Below, one piece after another: positions 18,431 to 26,077 of a DNA stretch of 64,000 nt. The position numbers were made by a program, and so were the translations under genes. The notes beneath the pieces are model-generated. The model was not told the DNA's origin, ran no database searches, and saw nothing but the letters and a program-made list of their open reading frames with translations. Where the stretch lies: contig JAYTTF010000095.1 in NCBI GenBank assembly GCA_043745195.1, forward strand, positions 8,478 to 72,477, written 5' to 3'. The stretch comes from JANXSF01 sp043745195. GTDB taxonomy: Bacteria; Acidobacteriota; Terriglobia; Bryobacterales; Bryobacteraceae. Within the stretch, counting starts at the first letter, position 1; each line of letters starts with the position of its first letter.

Positions 18431-19898
18431 AAGTCCTCACCAGCACTTGGTCATTTAATTTGTTGGCTTCGACGGGCACCGGTTTCATGTCTTCGGGGAA
18501 TTGAAACATTACGGGCAAGCTTTTGGCATCCAGGAATCGTAGTCCCTTAGGTAGTGAATCCTCTGGATAATGGTATGCAGTGCGTCCCGCCAGCACAAAA
18601 CCCCATTCGCCGAAGCTGGGGACATATAAGTGGTATGGCCAAATGTTGAAGCCAGATTGTTTAAGAGTTTCGGCAACCGTCCAAAAGCTGGAACGCGCGA
18701 ACAAGGGGGAAGTGCTTTGTACGACGCAGAGCCCATCGCGAGTGAGATGTTTTTCTACTAACCGGTAGAAGGCTGTTGTATATAACTTGCCGAGGGAAAA
18801 GTTAGTGGGATCAGGAAAATCGATGACAACAAAGTCGTAGTAACCACGATCCTGTTCGAGCCAAGGGAACGCGTCGGCGTTGATCACTTTCACTTTGGGT
18901 GAGGAGAGGGATTGTGAATTCAACCCCGATAGCACTGGATGCCTGGTGAATAAATCAGTCATCTGATCGTCCAGATCTACCAGCGTGATGGCCTGGATCT
19001 GTGGGTACTTCAAGATCTCACGCACCGCGAGGCCGTCGCCACCGCCCAGGACCAATACATTGCGAGCCCCGCCTAGCGAAGCCAAACCAGGATGAACTAG
19101 CGCTTCGTGATATCGGTATTCGTCGCGAGAACTGAACTGCAAGTGTGAGCTTAGAAACAGCCGCAAATCATCTTTCCACTTGGTTAAAACAATTCGTTGA
19201 TACTTAGTTGTTTTGGATAGAATTACATCGTCGGCGTAGATTCCGTTGTCGGCAGCTTCGGTAATTCGGTCGGCGAAAACCATTCCGATTCCCAGAGTTA
19301 CAATCACGGTTGCACAAGCGGCGCGAAGGGCCGCGAGGCGTCCCAATTGGGAGCGAAAGATGTAAGTGGACCACAATGCCACGCCGGCATTTACTAACCC
19401 AAAAAGCATTGCGGAGCGCACCATGCCTAACTTTGGAACTAACACGATGGGGAATAGCAGAGATGCTCCGAGGGCACCCAGGTAATCAAAAGTCAGCACG
19501 TTGGAAACGAGATCATGAAACTGGAAGCGCTCTTTTAGGATGCGCATTAGTAAGGGGATTTCCAGTCCAACCAGAATGCCGATGATGGTTACAATGGCAT
19601 AGAGCAGCAGCCGGAATCCCTCGGTGTAAGCGAATGCCATGAACAGAATAGCCGATGAAAAGCCACCTACCAAACCCACCATTAATTCAATAGTGATGAA
19701 ACGTGCGACCAAGCCCTTGCCCAGAAATCGGCTAAGCCAACTGCCGATGCCCATGGCAAATAAGTAAGCACCAATTACTGTGGAAAATTGCAGAATGCTA
19801 TCGCCGAGTAAGTAACTGGCAAGCGCACCGGCAATCAATTCATAAATCAGCCCGCAGGCCGAAATCAGGAAAACGGAAATGAATAGAACGACTGCCAA
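18399..19898 (-). CDS. Membrane-anchored spermidine-synthase-like aminopropyltransferase
   Basis: A 499-residue fusion: roughly the first 210 residues are six or seven hydrophobic helices (for example LISACGLIYELIAGALASYL), and the C-terminal half is a spermidine-synthase fold. Motifs are VLVLGGGDGLAVREIL at 281-296, VDLD at 307-310, the acidic NADAF at 340-344, DFPDPT at 360-365 and LYTTAFY at 372-378, all matching the decarboxylated-AdoMet and amine-binding elements. It would transfer an aminopropyl group to an acceptor at the membrane. The upstream SpeD-like gene in the same operon could supply decarboxylated AdoMet. The acceptor is unknown and may not be putrescine. Confidence 0.85.
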   Translation of the reverse strand: MAVVLFISVFLISACGLIYELIAGALASYLLGDSILQFSTVIGAYLFAMGIGSWLSRFLGKGLVARFITIELMVGLVGGFSSAILFMAFAYTEGFRLLLYAIVTIIGILVGLEIPLLMRILKERFQFHDLVSNVLTFDYLGALGASLLFPIVLVPKLGMVRSAMLFGLVNAGVALWSTYIFRSQLGRLAALRAACATVIVTLGIGMVFADRITEAADNGIYADDVILSKTTKYQRIVLTKWKDDLRLFLSSHLQFSSRDEYRYHEALVHPGLASLGGARNVLVLGGGDGLAVREILKYPQIQAITLVDLDDQMTDLFTRHPVLSGLNSQSLSSPKVKVINADAFPWLEQDRGYYDFVVIDFPDPTNFSLGKLYTTAFYRLVEKHLTRDGLCVVQSTSPLFARSSFWTVAETLKQSGFNIWPYHLYVPSFGEWGFVLAGRTAYHYPEDSLPKGLRFLDAKSLPVMFQFPEDMKPVPVEANKLNDQVLVRTYDREWRDIAR

Positions 19899-19907
19899 CG
19901 AAGGGTC

Positions 19908-20117
19908 CTAATGAACAGCAGCAGCGATAATAACGCCAATGCCAACGGACATCAACCCCACTAAAATTGCCAGTGCCACGTTTTGTTTCTCAACAATCTC
20001 CTGCCACAAATGGTAGGGGGTGATTTTGTCCATCACAAAGAAACTGCCTACAAAAATCACTACACCCAATAAGGCGTAGACCATCGCATTGATTAAATAC
20101 TCCGGATTGAAGTTCAT
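19908..20117 (-). CDS. DUF350 small membrane protein
   Basis: A 69-residue protein with two hydrophobic helices (YALLGVVIFVGSFFVMDKI and VALAILVGLMSVGIGVIIAAA), matching a single DUF350 unit (the YjfL type). DUF350 proteins lack a known function but recur beside SPFH, DUF4178, polyamine and ATP-grasp genes. The ATG at 20117 is preceded by GGAGGG at ideal spacing, so a longer frame reaching 20171 is rejected. The start lies one base after the stop of the 61-residue protein, and the stop is nine bases before the spermidine-synthase-like gene, so it is tightly coupled to both. Confidence 0.88.
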   Translation of the reverse strand: MNFNPEYLINAMVYALLGVVIFVGSFFVMDKITPYHLWQEIVEKQNVALAILVGLMSVGIGVIIAAAVH

Positions 20118-20118
20118 C

Positions 20119-20304
20119 TTATTTCCCTCCTGTATAGCGCGGCGAGTAGTAATAGTGCGGCCTGTAAGCACCTGGGTTATTGCGCATGGTTTTGGGCACG
20201 TCTTTCACTTCCTCATACCGGTCGAGACTGAAACCTTTGTAGGAGAGCACGCTCCAGGCACCCGCCAGTAATACACTATACGCAATGTAATAAGGACTAG
20301 TCAT
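20119..20304 (-). CDS. 61-residue single-span membrane protein, family not recognised
   Basis: I do not recognise this family. A hydrophobic N-terminal segment (IAYSVLLAGAWSVLSYKGF) is followed by an acidic/basic patch and a Tyr/Pro-rich tail (YRPHYYYSPRYTGGK). It is surely translated: GGAGGTGAC lies at ideal spacing upstream, its ATG overlaps the TAA of the DUF4178 gene by one base, and it sits between two confirmed genes of a compact operon. The tail may face the cytoplasm and contact partners. It probably forms a complex with DUF350 or with the membrane-spanning DUF4178 protein; this is inference from position and topology. Confidence 0.8.
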   Translation of the reverse strand: MTSPYYIAYSVLLAGAWSVLSYKGFSLDRYEEVKDVPKTMRNNPGAYRPHYYYSPRYTGGK

Positions 20305-21617
20305 TAGTCGTCACCTCCTGAATCGGAACTTGGTTCCGGCGCGTAATCACTTTCCATCCAACGTTTGGATTCAAAGTTGGATTTTCGAATGCTGTACCAA
20401 ATTGGCGGAATCAATAACAAGCAAAGTACCACGAAGAACAGGACCCATGAGATGCTGGAGCCTCGAGTGGTTTTGATGTTGTATCGGACTGGTCTGGGCA
20501 AAGTACCAGCAGCTGCATCTCTTTCTGAATCGATGCGGAAATAATAAGTGCCTTCTGGGATGCCAGACATTTTAACAGTGGAGGACTTGGATCCTTCGGT
20601 CCATTTTTCGCCTTCGTCAATTCCTGAATAATGGCTGAGTGTGCGAGCAAACTCCCATGCTCTGCCAGTTGTTTCATTGATTAAAGTTACTCCAAGGAAC
20701 GCCTCTTCGTTGTCCACATCGGCTCGAAGATTCACATTGAGCATTCCGCTACCTGGCACATAAAACGTTTCTGTAACGAAGGCTTTTTCTTCCTGTTTGG
20801 CTGGATCGATGGTGAAAGTTTTGTCAAACACAACATTTGATCGGGTGGCTATGGATAGAAGAGTCGCGAGCACTAACATGGCCAACGCAACAACGGCAAA
20901 CCACATCCAGGCTTTCGAGGGTTTGCCAAGGTAAGGGTTCGCCTGGTTCGCAAATGGAGTGCCGGAAGTTGCAGTTGGCAGGGGAAGGTTGAAGGCCTTT
21001 CCGATTTCGACGGCGGTACTATACTGGGCAAGGCTCCAAGTAATTTCGCTTCCGTTTTTCTCGGAGGAAAGCATTAAAGGGGGAGCAATGAAATCGTCGG
21101 AATGGACCGTTTCGCCTTTGCGCACTTCCCAGGGGAATTCACCAAAAACATAAGTGGTTTCGGCGTTGGCCGATTGAAAGTGCTTGAAGCGCTGGCCATT
21201 CCAAGTGACGCTACGCTTCCCCATGCCTGAAGTTTCCTGGGGTAAAGCATGGATTGGAGTTACTACATTCCAATGATTCTGTGATTGAACCAGATACTTA
21301 TAACCCTTGAATGGGTTAAAGAGAAGATACTCATTCCATGAGTAAGATACACCATCAACAAAGACTTGCCGTTCTTGAAAGCCAATGGCTTCGTAATCTA
21401 CACCACTTATGGTTCCGCGCTTGCCTAAGGGGATAGCGGGAATCACGCGCTGTGCACCGGCGTAGTTTGCCAGTATGGCCAAGTTAGGATCGCGCGCGTC
21501 TAGCACACGTAGGCAGGCTGGGCAAACTACGCTGATAGCTCGGCCCAAACTGCGAATTTCAAGGGCATTGCCGCAACCGGGGCAATTGAGGCCCTTTGCT
21601 CTTGGGACAATGGTCAT
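20304..21617 (-). CDS. DUF4178 protein with zinc ribbon and two membrane helices
   Basis: A 437-residue protein: N-terminal zinc ribbon (Cys12, Cys15, Cys32, Cys35), a DUF4178 domain (YSWNEYLLFNPFKGYKYLV), a first membrane helix (AWMWFAVVALAMLVLATLLS) near 240-258, a beta-rich segment of about 120 residues between the helices, a second helix (WVLFFVVLCLLLIPPIWY), and a short acidic tail ending SGGDD. The segment between the helices presumably faces the periplasm. Overlaps of 4 bp upstream and 1 bp downstream show coupling with its neighbours. DUF4178 is of unknown function; recurrent neighbours suggest a membrane-associated polyamine process. Confidence 0.85.
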   Translation of the reverse strand: MTIVPRAKGLNCPGCGNALEIRSLGRAISVVCPACLRVLDARDPNLAILANYAGAQRVIPAIPLGKRGTISGVDYEAIGFQERQVFVDGVSYSWNEYLLFNPFKGYKYLVQSQNHWNVVTPIHALPQETSGMGKRSVTWNGQRFKHFQSANAETTYVFGEFPWEVRKGETVHSDDFIAPPLMLSSEKNGSEITWSLAQYSTAVEIGKAFNLPLPTATSGTPFANQANPYLGKPSKAWMWFAVVALAMLVLATLLSIATRSNVVFDKTFTIDPAKQEEKAFVTETFYVPGSGMLNVNLRADVDNEEAFLGVTLINETTGRAWEFARTLSHYSGIDEGEKWTEGSKSSTVKMSGIPEGTYYFRIDSERDAAAGTLPRPVRYNIKTTRGSSISWVLFFVVLCLLLIPPIWYSIRKSNFESKRWMESDYAPEPSSDSGGDD

Positions 21618-22252
21618 CGCAGCCAGCCTTCAAATTCGCGCAGGCCGGTCATCTTCAGGGAATCGAAATCTACATACTCGCCGAGAAAGACAAGTGGCGG
21701 GTCCTCGGAATAGTCAAGAGTGGCGAACTTGCCATCTTCAGAACTGAGGTCCAAGTAGGACATGACGCCTTTGTCCCAATATTCAAAGGGTAAGTCGCCT
21801 TCCACGCCGACATACGTTGCTTCATTCAAGGAAGTTACAAAGTAGTCAGTGCCTTCCATGGATTTGAAAACCTGGCCAACCTTGACGTTTGCGGCAGGAG
21901 GCCACTTTACGGTGTTGGGCCATTGGCGCGAAATAGCGTATTCCAGTTGCGCATCACTCAGCCAGGCGCTCTTGCCGCCAAGAATGATGTGCCATTCGTT
22001 CCAACCGCCAAGATCGTACTCATAGATAATGCGCCCCACCACTTCAAAGGCTTGCCCGTTGAAGGAACCGCGCACGCCCAATTGGATTGGCGAAGCATCC
22101 AGCGGCCATTCCCCAGTTACTCCGACGCGAGTTAGATCTTTATCCTGACGGACAAGAATCGACTTACAGAATCCACAAGTGGTTTGGATGGCAGCCTGGT
22201 AACGGAAGGCAATCTCGGCGCCGCAATTGGGGCAAGAAGTTTTTAGTTCCAT
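21614..22252 (-). CDS. Soluble DUF4178 protein with zinc ribbon
   Basis: A 212-residue protein with an N-terminal zinc ribbon (Cys7, Cys10, Cys26, Cys29) and a DUF4178 domain. The signature YDLGGWNEWHIIL is near residues 78-90, followed by a second similar repeat in TSLNEATYVGVEGDLPFEYW. It lacks membrane segments, unlike its larger paralogue directly downstream. Its ATG overlaps the 3' end of the speD-like gene by 10 bp and its TGA overlaps the next ATG. The pairing of a soluble and a membrane form suggests they act together, perhaps as scaffold around the SPFH protein. No catalytic residues are evident. Confidence 0.85.
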   Translation of the reverse strand: MELKTSCPNCGAEIAFRYQAAIQTTCGFCKSILVRQDKDLTRVGVTGEWPLDASPIQLGVRGSFNGQAFEVVGRIIYEYDLGGWNEWHIILGGKSAWLSDAQLEYAISRQWPNTVKWPPAANVKVGQVFKSMEGTDYFVTSLNEATYVGVEGDLPFEYWDKGVMSYLDLSSEDGKFATLDYSEDPPLVFLGEYVDFDSLKMTGLREFEGWLR

Positions 22253-22605
22253 GGTTGACCGTAGGACCGTTCCAGCTTGCGGACCCTTACCTCTGTTGCT
22301 CCAAAGGCCAGTTTCAGGCAGGTCGCAAAATCGAAGTCATCGCGGCTGCGGCAGCAAAACACATTTAGACAAAGGGACCTGTATTCAGGAAACGTATGAC
22401 AAGCCAAGTGCGATTCGGCCAATAAGCAAAGGCCTGTGATGCCTCCTGCTCCAGGGAATTGATGCCATACAGCCGGTTCCACGGCATGCAATAACATGCC
22501 GTCAATCAGGCTTTGAAAAAGATCGCGCAATAAGGATGGATTGCGCAGAGCTGCTTCATCGCAGCCCTGCGCTTCTACTACCCATTCGCAGCCGGAAGGG
22601 TTCAT
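22243..22605 (-). CDS. S-adenosylmethionine decarboxylase (SpeD-like, prokaryotic short form)
   Basis: A 120-residue AdoMet decarboxylase of the short bacterial class. LLAESHLACHTFPE at 61-74 holds the presumed self-cleavage Ser65, which becomes the pyruvoyl cofactor, and His70; NVFCCR at 81-86 supplies the expected Cys proton donor. The reaction makes decarboxylated AdoMet, the aminopropyl donor for spermidine synthases. The gene lies 12 bp after the SPFH gene and four genes before the membrane spermidine-synthase-like gene. The proline- and cysteine-rich flanks are less conserved than in classical SpeD, so a specialised rather than housekeeping role is likely, by inference. Confidence 0.85.
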   Translation of the reverse strand: MNPSGCEWVVEAQGCDEAALRNPSLLRDLFQSLIDGMLLHAVEPAVWHQFPGAGGITGLCLLAESHLACHTFPEYRSLCLNVFCCRSRDDFDFATCLKLAFGATEVRVRKLERSYGQPWN

Positions 22606-22617
22606 TGGATTATTAAA

Positions 22618-23655
22618 CTACTCTTGCTTCGATCCGCATTCAGTGCAGAACTTTGCGGCGCGCGGGATCTTGTTGCCGCAGTTCATACAAAACTTAGTTT
22701 CGCCTGCCGGAGCAGAGGTTGCAGGAGCAACGGGAATTACTGGTGGAATAGCTCCGGTTGCCGGCACCGCACCTGCCTGCGCTGCTGGATTCATTGCGCC
22801 GCCAAGAGCACCTGCGAGCTGTTGTCCGAATAAAAGCCCCGCGCCCAAGCCCATGCCTGTGCCCACGGCTCCACTACCTTCATTGGCAGCGGCGATGGGA
22901 ATGGATTGCGCAACCTGATACTGCGTGTACCGGCCCATGTCGCCAAGCATGTTCATGCTGATGCGTTCGTCCAGCTTCTTTTGCAGTTCTTCAGGAAGCG
23001 AGAATTCGCGGACCAGGAAGGTATCCAGTTGCAAGCCGAATTCATCGAAGGCAGGCTGTAAGCCGGCAAGAATTTTGGCGCCAAGCTCCACCTGGTTCGA
23101 GATCAAATCCAGAAACGGGATACCGCTTTGCGCGATGGCGTCACCCATTTGTCCAATCACTGTGGAGCGAAGCTGTTCCTCAACATCACCGACTCGTACT
23201 AGTTCGCGAGTGCCGGAAATCTTTTGGTGAAATTGTTGAGGGTTGACGATGTGCCAGGAATAAACGCCGTTGCCGCGAACACGAATCGCGCCAAATTCTT
23301 TGTCGCGAATGGTCAGTGGATTCTGCGTACCCCATTTCTGATTGATGTTTTGATGTGTATTGAAGAAGTAAACGTCGCTTTTGAAAGGCGATTCAAACAT
23401 TTTGTCCCAATTCATCAAATTGGTCAAAATCGGCAGGTTCTGCGTGTTCAGAGTGTACAAGCCCGGACCAAATACATCAGTTGCACGGCCTTCGTTGACG
23501 AACAGTGCTGCTTGCGATTCGCGGACGGTCAACTTACCGCCGTTCTGAATCTCCATGTCTTGCATGGGATAGCGGTAGGAAAGGATACCTTCCTCAGGTT
23601 CCGTCCACTGGATTACATCTATAAATTGTTTGGATAGAAAAGTTCGAATCCCCAT
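22618..23655 (-). CDS. SPFH-domain protein with C-terminal zinc ribbon (YdjL-like)
   Basis: A 345-residue protein of the SPFH/virion-core-like family. The SPFH domain spans roughly residues 30-245 (ESQAALFVNEGRATDVFGPG near 46-65), followed by an Ala/Gly/Pro-rich linker and a zinc ribbon in the last 25 residues (CMNC and CTEC pairs). No transmembrane segment is present, so it probably associates peripherally with membrane. SPFH proteins oligomerise into membrane microdomain rings. It is the first gene of the eight-gene operon, so the operon promoter should lie in 23656-23800. AAAGGAG upstream is somewhat distant from the ATG. Confidence 0.9.
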   Translation of the reverse strand: MGIRTFLSKQFIDVIQWTEPEEGILSYRYPMQDMEIQNGGKLTVRESQAALFVNEGRATDVFGPGLYTLNTQNLPILTNLMNWDKMFESPFKSDVYFFNTHQNINQKWGTQNPLTIRDKEFGAIRVRGNGVYSWHIVNPQQFHQKISGTRELVRVGDVEEQLRSTVIGQMGDAIAQSGIPFLDLISNQVELGAKILAGLQPAFDEFGLQLDTFLVREFSLPEELQKKLDERISMNMLGDMGRYTQYQVAQSIPIAAANEGSGAVGTGMGLGAGLLFGQQLAGALGGAMNPAAQAGAVPATGAIPPVIPVAPATSAPAGETKFCMNCGNKIPRAAKFCTECGSKQE

Positions 23656-23912
23656 ATGGTTCCGTAGGCTCCTTTACACATACTTCTGTCAGAAACTATT
23701 ACGTTATCAGAGTTTCGATTGTTCCGTGAATCGTTTGGGACACGCAACTTGGGTGTTTGGCCGGTTGTTAGAAGAAGGACTCTTCATATAAAATTGCGCA
23801 AATTCCCCCTCAAATGTGCAGGAAATGTGCTATTCTATTTAAGTATCACGAACCGCCCAGCCAACCCTGTCGTGAGTGGGCATTGACAGCAGCGAATTGT
23901 GAGAACCAAATA

Positions 23913-24275
23913 ATGACACCTAAGAAAGCAAAAGCCATAGCTGTATCCCCCAACCCAAGCACGAGCCCGGAAGTCAAACCACGTACTCGCGCTAAATCAG
24001 CAACCATAAACAAACAGACCCCTTCTCCGATTGTCGAGCTTGCCGCCAAGCCCGCAGTCAAACGTCACGTTAGCGCATCCGCCCGTAAGTCAAAAGCGGT
24101 GGTGGTGGAATCTACTCCAGCACCCGAATTGAAGCTGAATTCTGCCACTACAACCGATGAAGTTGCCTTGCGCGCTTATCATATTTGGATGGAACGCGGC
24201 TGTTCTGAAGGTACCTCAACCGAAGATTGGCTTACTGCGGAGACCGAACTCCGCTCAATGTCTGCCACTGCTTAG
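23913..24275 (+). CDS. DUF2934 protein with basic N-terminal tail
   Basis: A 120-residue protein. The first 80 residues are Lys/Pro/Ser/Ala-rich and look disordered and basic (KKAKAIAVSPNPSTSP). The C-terminus is a DUF2934 domain (RAYHIWMERGCSEGTSTEDW), a short helical motif of unknown function common in Proteobacteria and Acidobacteria. The ATG at 23913 was preferred to a longer frame from 23814, which adds a Cys-rich leader unlike the family. A perfect TTGACA lies 25 bp upstream, but its -10 partner is weak. A hairpin terminator candidate follows at 24283. Nucleic-acid binding is possible from the basic tail but unproven. Confidence 0.75.
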   Translation: MTPKKAKAIAVSPNPSTSPEVKPRTRAKSATINKQTPSPIVELAAKPAVKRHVSASARKSKAVVVESTPAPELKLNSATTTDEVALRAYHIWMERGCSEGTSTEDWLTAETELRSMSATA

Positions 24276-24282
24276 TAAGTGA

Positions 24283-24320
24283 CTAAGTGGACTGGCATCG
24301 GTCAGGCCACTTAGCCTTTT
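24283..24320 (+). terminator. Candidate terminator hairpin after the DUF2934 gene
   Basis: CTAAGTGG (24283-24290) pairs with CCACTTAG (24307-24314), with three further pairs inside after one mismatch; CCTTTTAGG follows. The U-run is short, so efficiency is uncertain. Confidence 0.5.
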
Positions 24321-24384
24321 AGGCTTCCTGCACCCCCTTGCTGCGAACCTGGCATTCGTGAGACACTTCCGCGAAGGTGCATGA

Positions 24385-25059
24385 ATGAATCCTTTGCTTG
24401 CGATAGTCAACATTTTTATCGACCCTGCTGAAGCCGTCAAGAACATGGAGGGCCGTTTTGCATGGGTCTGGCCAATGTTGCTTGCCAGTATTGTGGGCAT
24501 TGGTGCCACTTTCGTAACCATGCCGATGATCCTGCAAGTGATGCGGACTAATCCGCCTGCCAACATTCCAGCGGAGCAGATGGAAAAAGTATTGGAATCC
24601 ACAGCCATGATGAGCAAGGCCAGTTTGGTGACAACTCCATTGATAATGGCCATAATAACCGCACTTACTGCGTTGGTACTTTTTGCTGCCTGCTCGGTGT
24701 TGGACGTTAAAACCAGTTTCCAGCGACTCTTTACCTTTTGTGCGCACGCAGGGCTGATTATGTCCGTCGCTCAAATTGCTGGTGCCATTGTTCTGAAGAT
24801 GAAAGGGGAGATCAGTTCGATGAAGGAATTGCAGCCCAGCTTTGGTCCTGATATGTTTTTGAGCGAAGATGCCAGCGGAGTGCTGGTTGGCATTTTCCGC
24901 TTCTTTAGTCTGTTCAATATTTGGTATTTTCTGGTGCTGGTGTTCGGCCTTGCTGCCTTATTAAGGGTAGGGAAGGGGAAGGCATTGGGAGTTGCGACGC
25001 CGATCATATTCCTGTTCTTCGTTTTTACGGTTGTCTCCGGCCTGTTCTCAAACCGGTAA
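24385..25059 (+). CDS. YIP1-family membrane protein
   Basis: A 224-residue integral membrane protein matching the bacterial YIP1 domain. The start MNPLLAIVNIFIDPAEAVKN is the typical amphipathic entry (IFxxPxxA), then five hydrophobic segments including WPMLLASIVGIGATFV, TPLIMAIITALTALVLFAA, GLIMSVAQIAGAIVL, NIWYFLVLVFGLAALL and IIFLFFVFTVVSGLF. Bacterial members have no settled function; many sit next to transporters or secreted enzymes. The start ATG follows AAGGTG. It is followed by the RidA gene with a 12-bp gap, suggesting co-transcription. Confidence 0.8.
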   Translation: MNPLLAIVNIFIDPAEAVKNMEGRFAWVWPMLLASIVGIGATFVTMPMILQVMRTNPPANIPAEQMEKVLESTAMMSKASLVTTPLIMAIITALTALVLFAACSVLDVKTSFQRLFTFCAHAGLIMSVAQIAGAIVLKMKGEISSMKELQPSFGPDMFLSEDASGVLVGIFRFFSLFNIWYFLVLVFGLAALLRVGKGKALGVATPIIFLFFVFTVVSGLFSNR

Positions 25060-25071
25060 AATAAAAAGCGA

Positions 25072-25512
25072 ATGAGCCCACAACAAAAAGCGGAAAGCCT
25101 CGGCATTTCCTTCGACAAAGCCACACCCGGCTACCTGAACCTTTGTATCCGTAGCGGTAATCAATTGCTGACTTCGGGCCACGTGAGTACCGTTAAAGGG
25201 AAACTCGGCGATGGCATGACTACCGAGCAAGGCTACGAGGCTGCGCGCGATTGTGCCACCAAGATACTACAGTCCGTTTGGAATGCCCATGGCACGCTGG
25301 ATGGCTTGCGAGTCCTTCGTTTGCTTGGCTGCGTCAATTCCACGCCTGATTTTATCGAACAGCATTTGGTGATTAACGGTGCATCCGACCTGCTTCACGA
25401 AATCTTCGGAAAACAGGGAGACGGCTTTCACGCCCGCAGCGCGCTGGGTTACGTTTCCCTGCCAACAGGGGCAGCGGTGGAAGTGGAAGCAATCTTCGAA
25501 ATCAAGGTATGA
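25072..25512 (+). CDS. RidA/YjgF-family protein
   Basis: A 146-residue Rid-family protein of the longer, YjgH/TdcF-like type that carries a conserved N-terminal helix. Motifs include LTSGHVSTVKGKLG near 35-48, EQGYEAARDCATKIL, and the C-terminal FHARSALGYVSLPTGAAVEVE, which contains the conserved Arg that anchors the substrate carboxylate and the trailing Glu strand. Rid proteins hydrolyse reactive enamine/imine intermediates of amino-acid metabolism, protecting PLP enzymes. The gene is followed directly by the dead LOG-family gene, which may once have been co-transcribed. Confidence 0.9.
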   Translation: MSPQQKAESLGISFDKATPGYLNLCIRSGNQLLTSGHVSTVKGKLGDGMTTEQGYEAARDCATKILQSVWNAHGTLDGLRVLRLLGCVNSTPDFIEQHLVINGASDLLHEIFGKQGDGFHARSALGYVSLPTGAAVEVEAIFEIKV

Positions 25513-25967
25513 AAGTGGCGGCTATGAAGCGGCCTTTGCGCTAATAACGGGCTGCGCCCGGTGTTTTCATCTGCGGCCCGTAAACACCAATTGGAGGTTG
25601 TCTATGGTGCTGGCAACGTCGGACTGATGGGCGAAATTGCAGAGGGCGTGATCCCGCAGCTATTGGATAAAGAAGTTGTGCATCGTGGGCTTAGTGATCT
25701 GCGAATTGTGAACACCATACATGAACGCAAAGCATTGATACGGAGTTGTCCGACGGCTTCATCGCAATGCCAGGCGGCTTCGGAACCTTTGAAGAATTCT
25801 GTGAAATTGTCACTTGGGCGCAACAGGGGCTTCATAGCAAACTATGCGCTTTATTGAACGTTGAGGGCTATTACGACCCTCTGCTCGCGCTTTTTGATCA
25901 GGGTGTAAGCGAAGGGTCTGCACGGCTCGCTCATCAGAGTTTGATGATCTCAAATGCAGATCCTTAG
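25509..25967 (+). pseudogene. Decayed LOG-family (cytokinin riboside 5'-monophosphate phosphoribohydrolase-like) gene
   Basis: Homology to LOG (lysine-decarboxylase-like, PGGxGTxxE) proteins is clear but spread over two frames. The upstream frame has LEVVYGAGNVGLMGEIAEG, VIPQLLDKEVVHRGLSDLRI and HERKAL. The downstream frame has ELSDGFIAMPGGFGTFEEF, then WAQQGLHSKLCALLNVEGYY up to the stop at 25967. A single missing base near 25738 (AT.ACGGAG where ATGACGGAG is expected) explains the switch. The N-terminal phosphate-binding strand (CVFCGSS in the family) is missing, and about eleven residues between GEIAE and VIPQLL are absent. Multiple lesions argue for a true pseudogene rather than one sequencing error. 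Confidence 0.85.
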
Positions 25968-26077
25968 CGCTTCTCGCACAGATGAAAAGCTTCGTCCCGC
26001 AGGATTTGCCCAAATGGATTTCCCCGGTGCAGGCGTGAATTATCTGGGATATACTAATCCAAGCTAACGCTTCCAGA

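Noticed and set aside
23641..23800. Possible tRNA T-loop-like AGTTCGAATCCCC at the SPFH gene 5' end
   Set aside because: It lies in the SPFH coding start and has no matching acceptor, D or anticodon arms.
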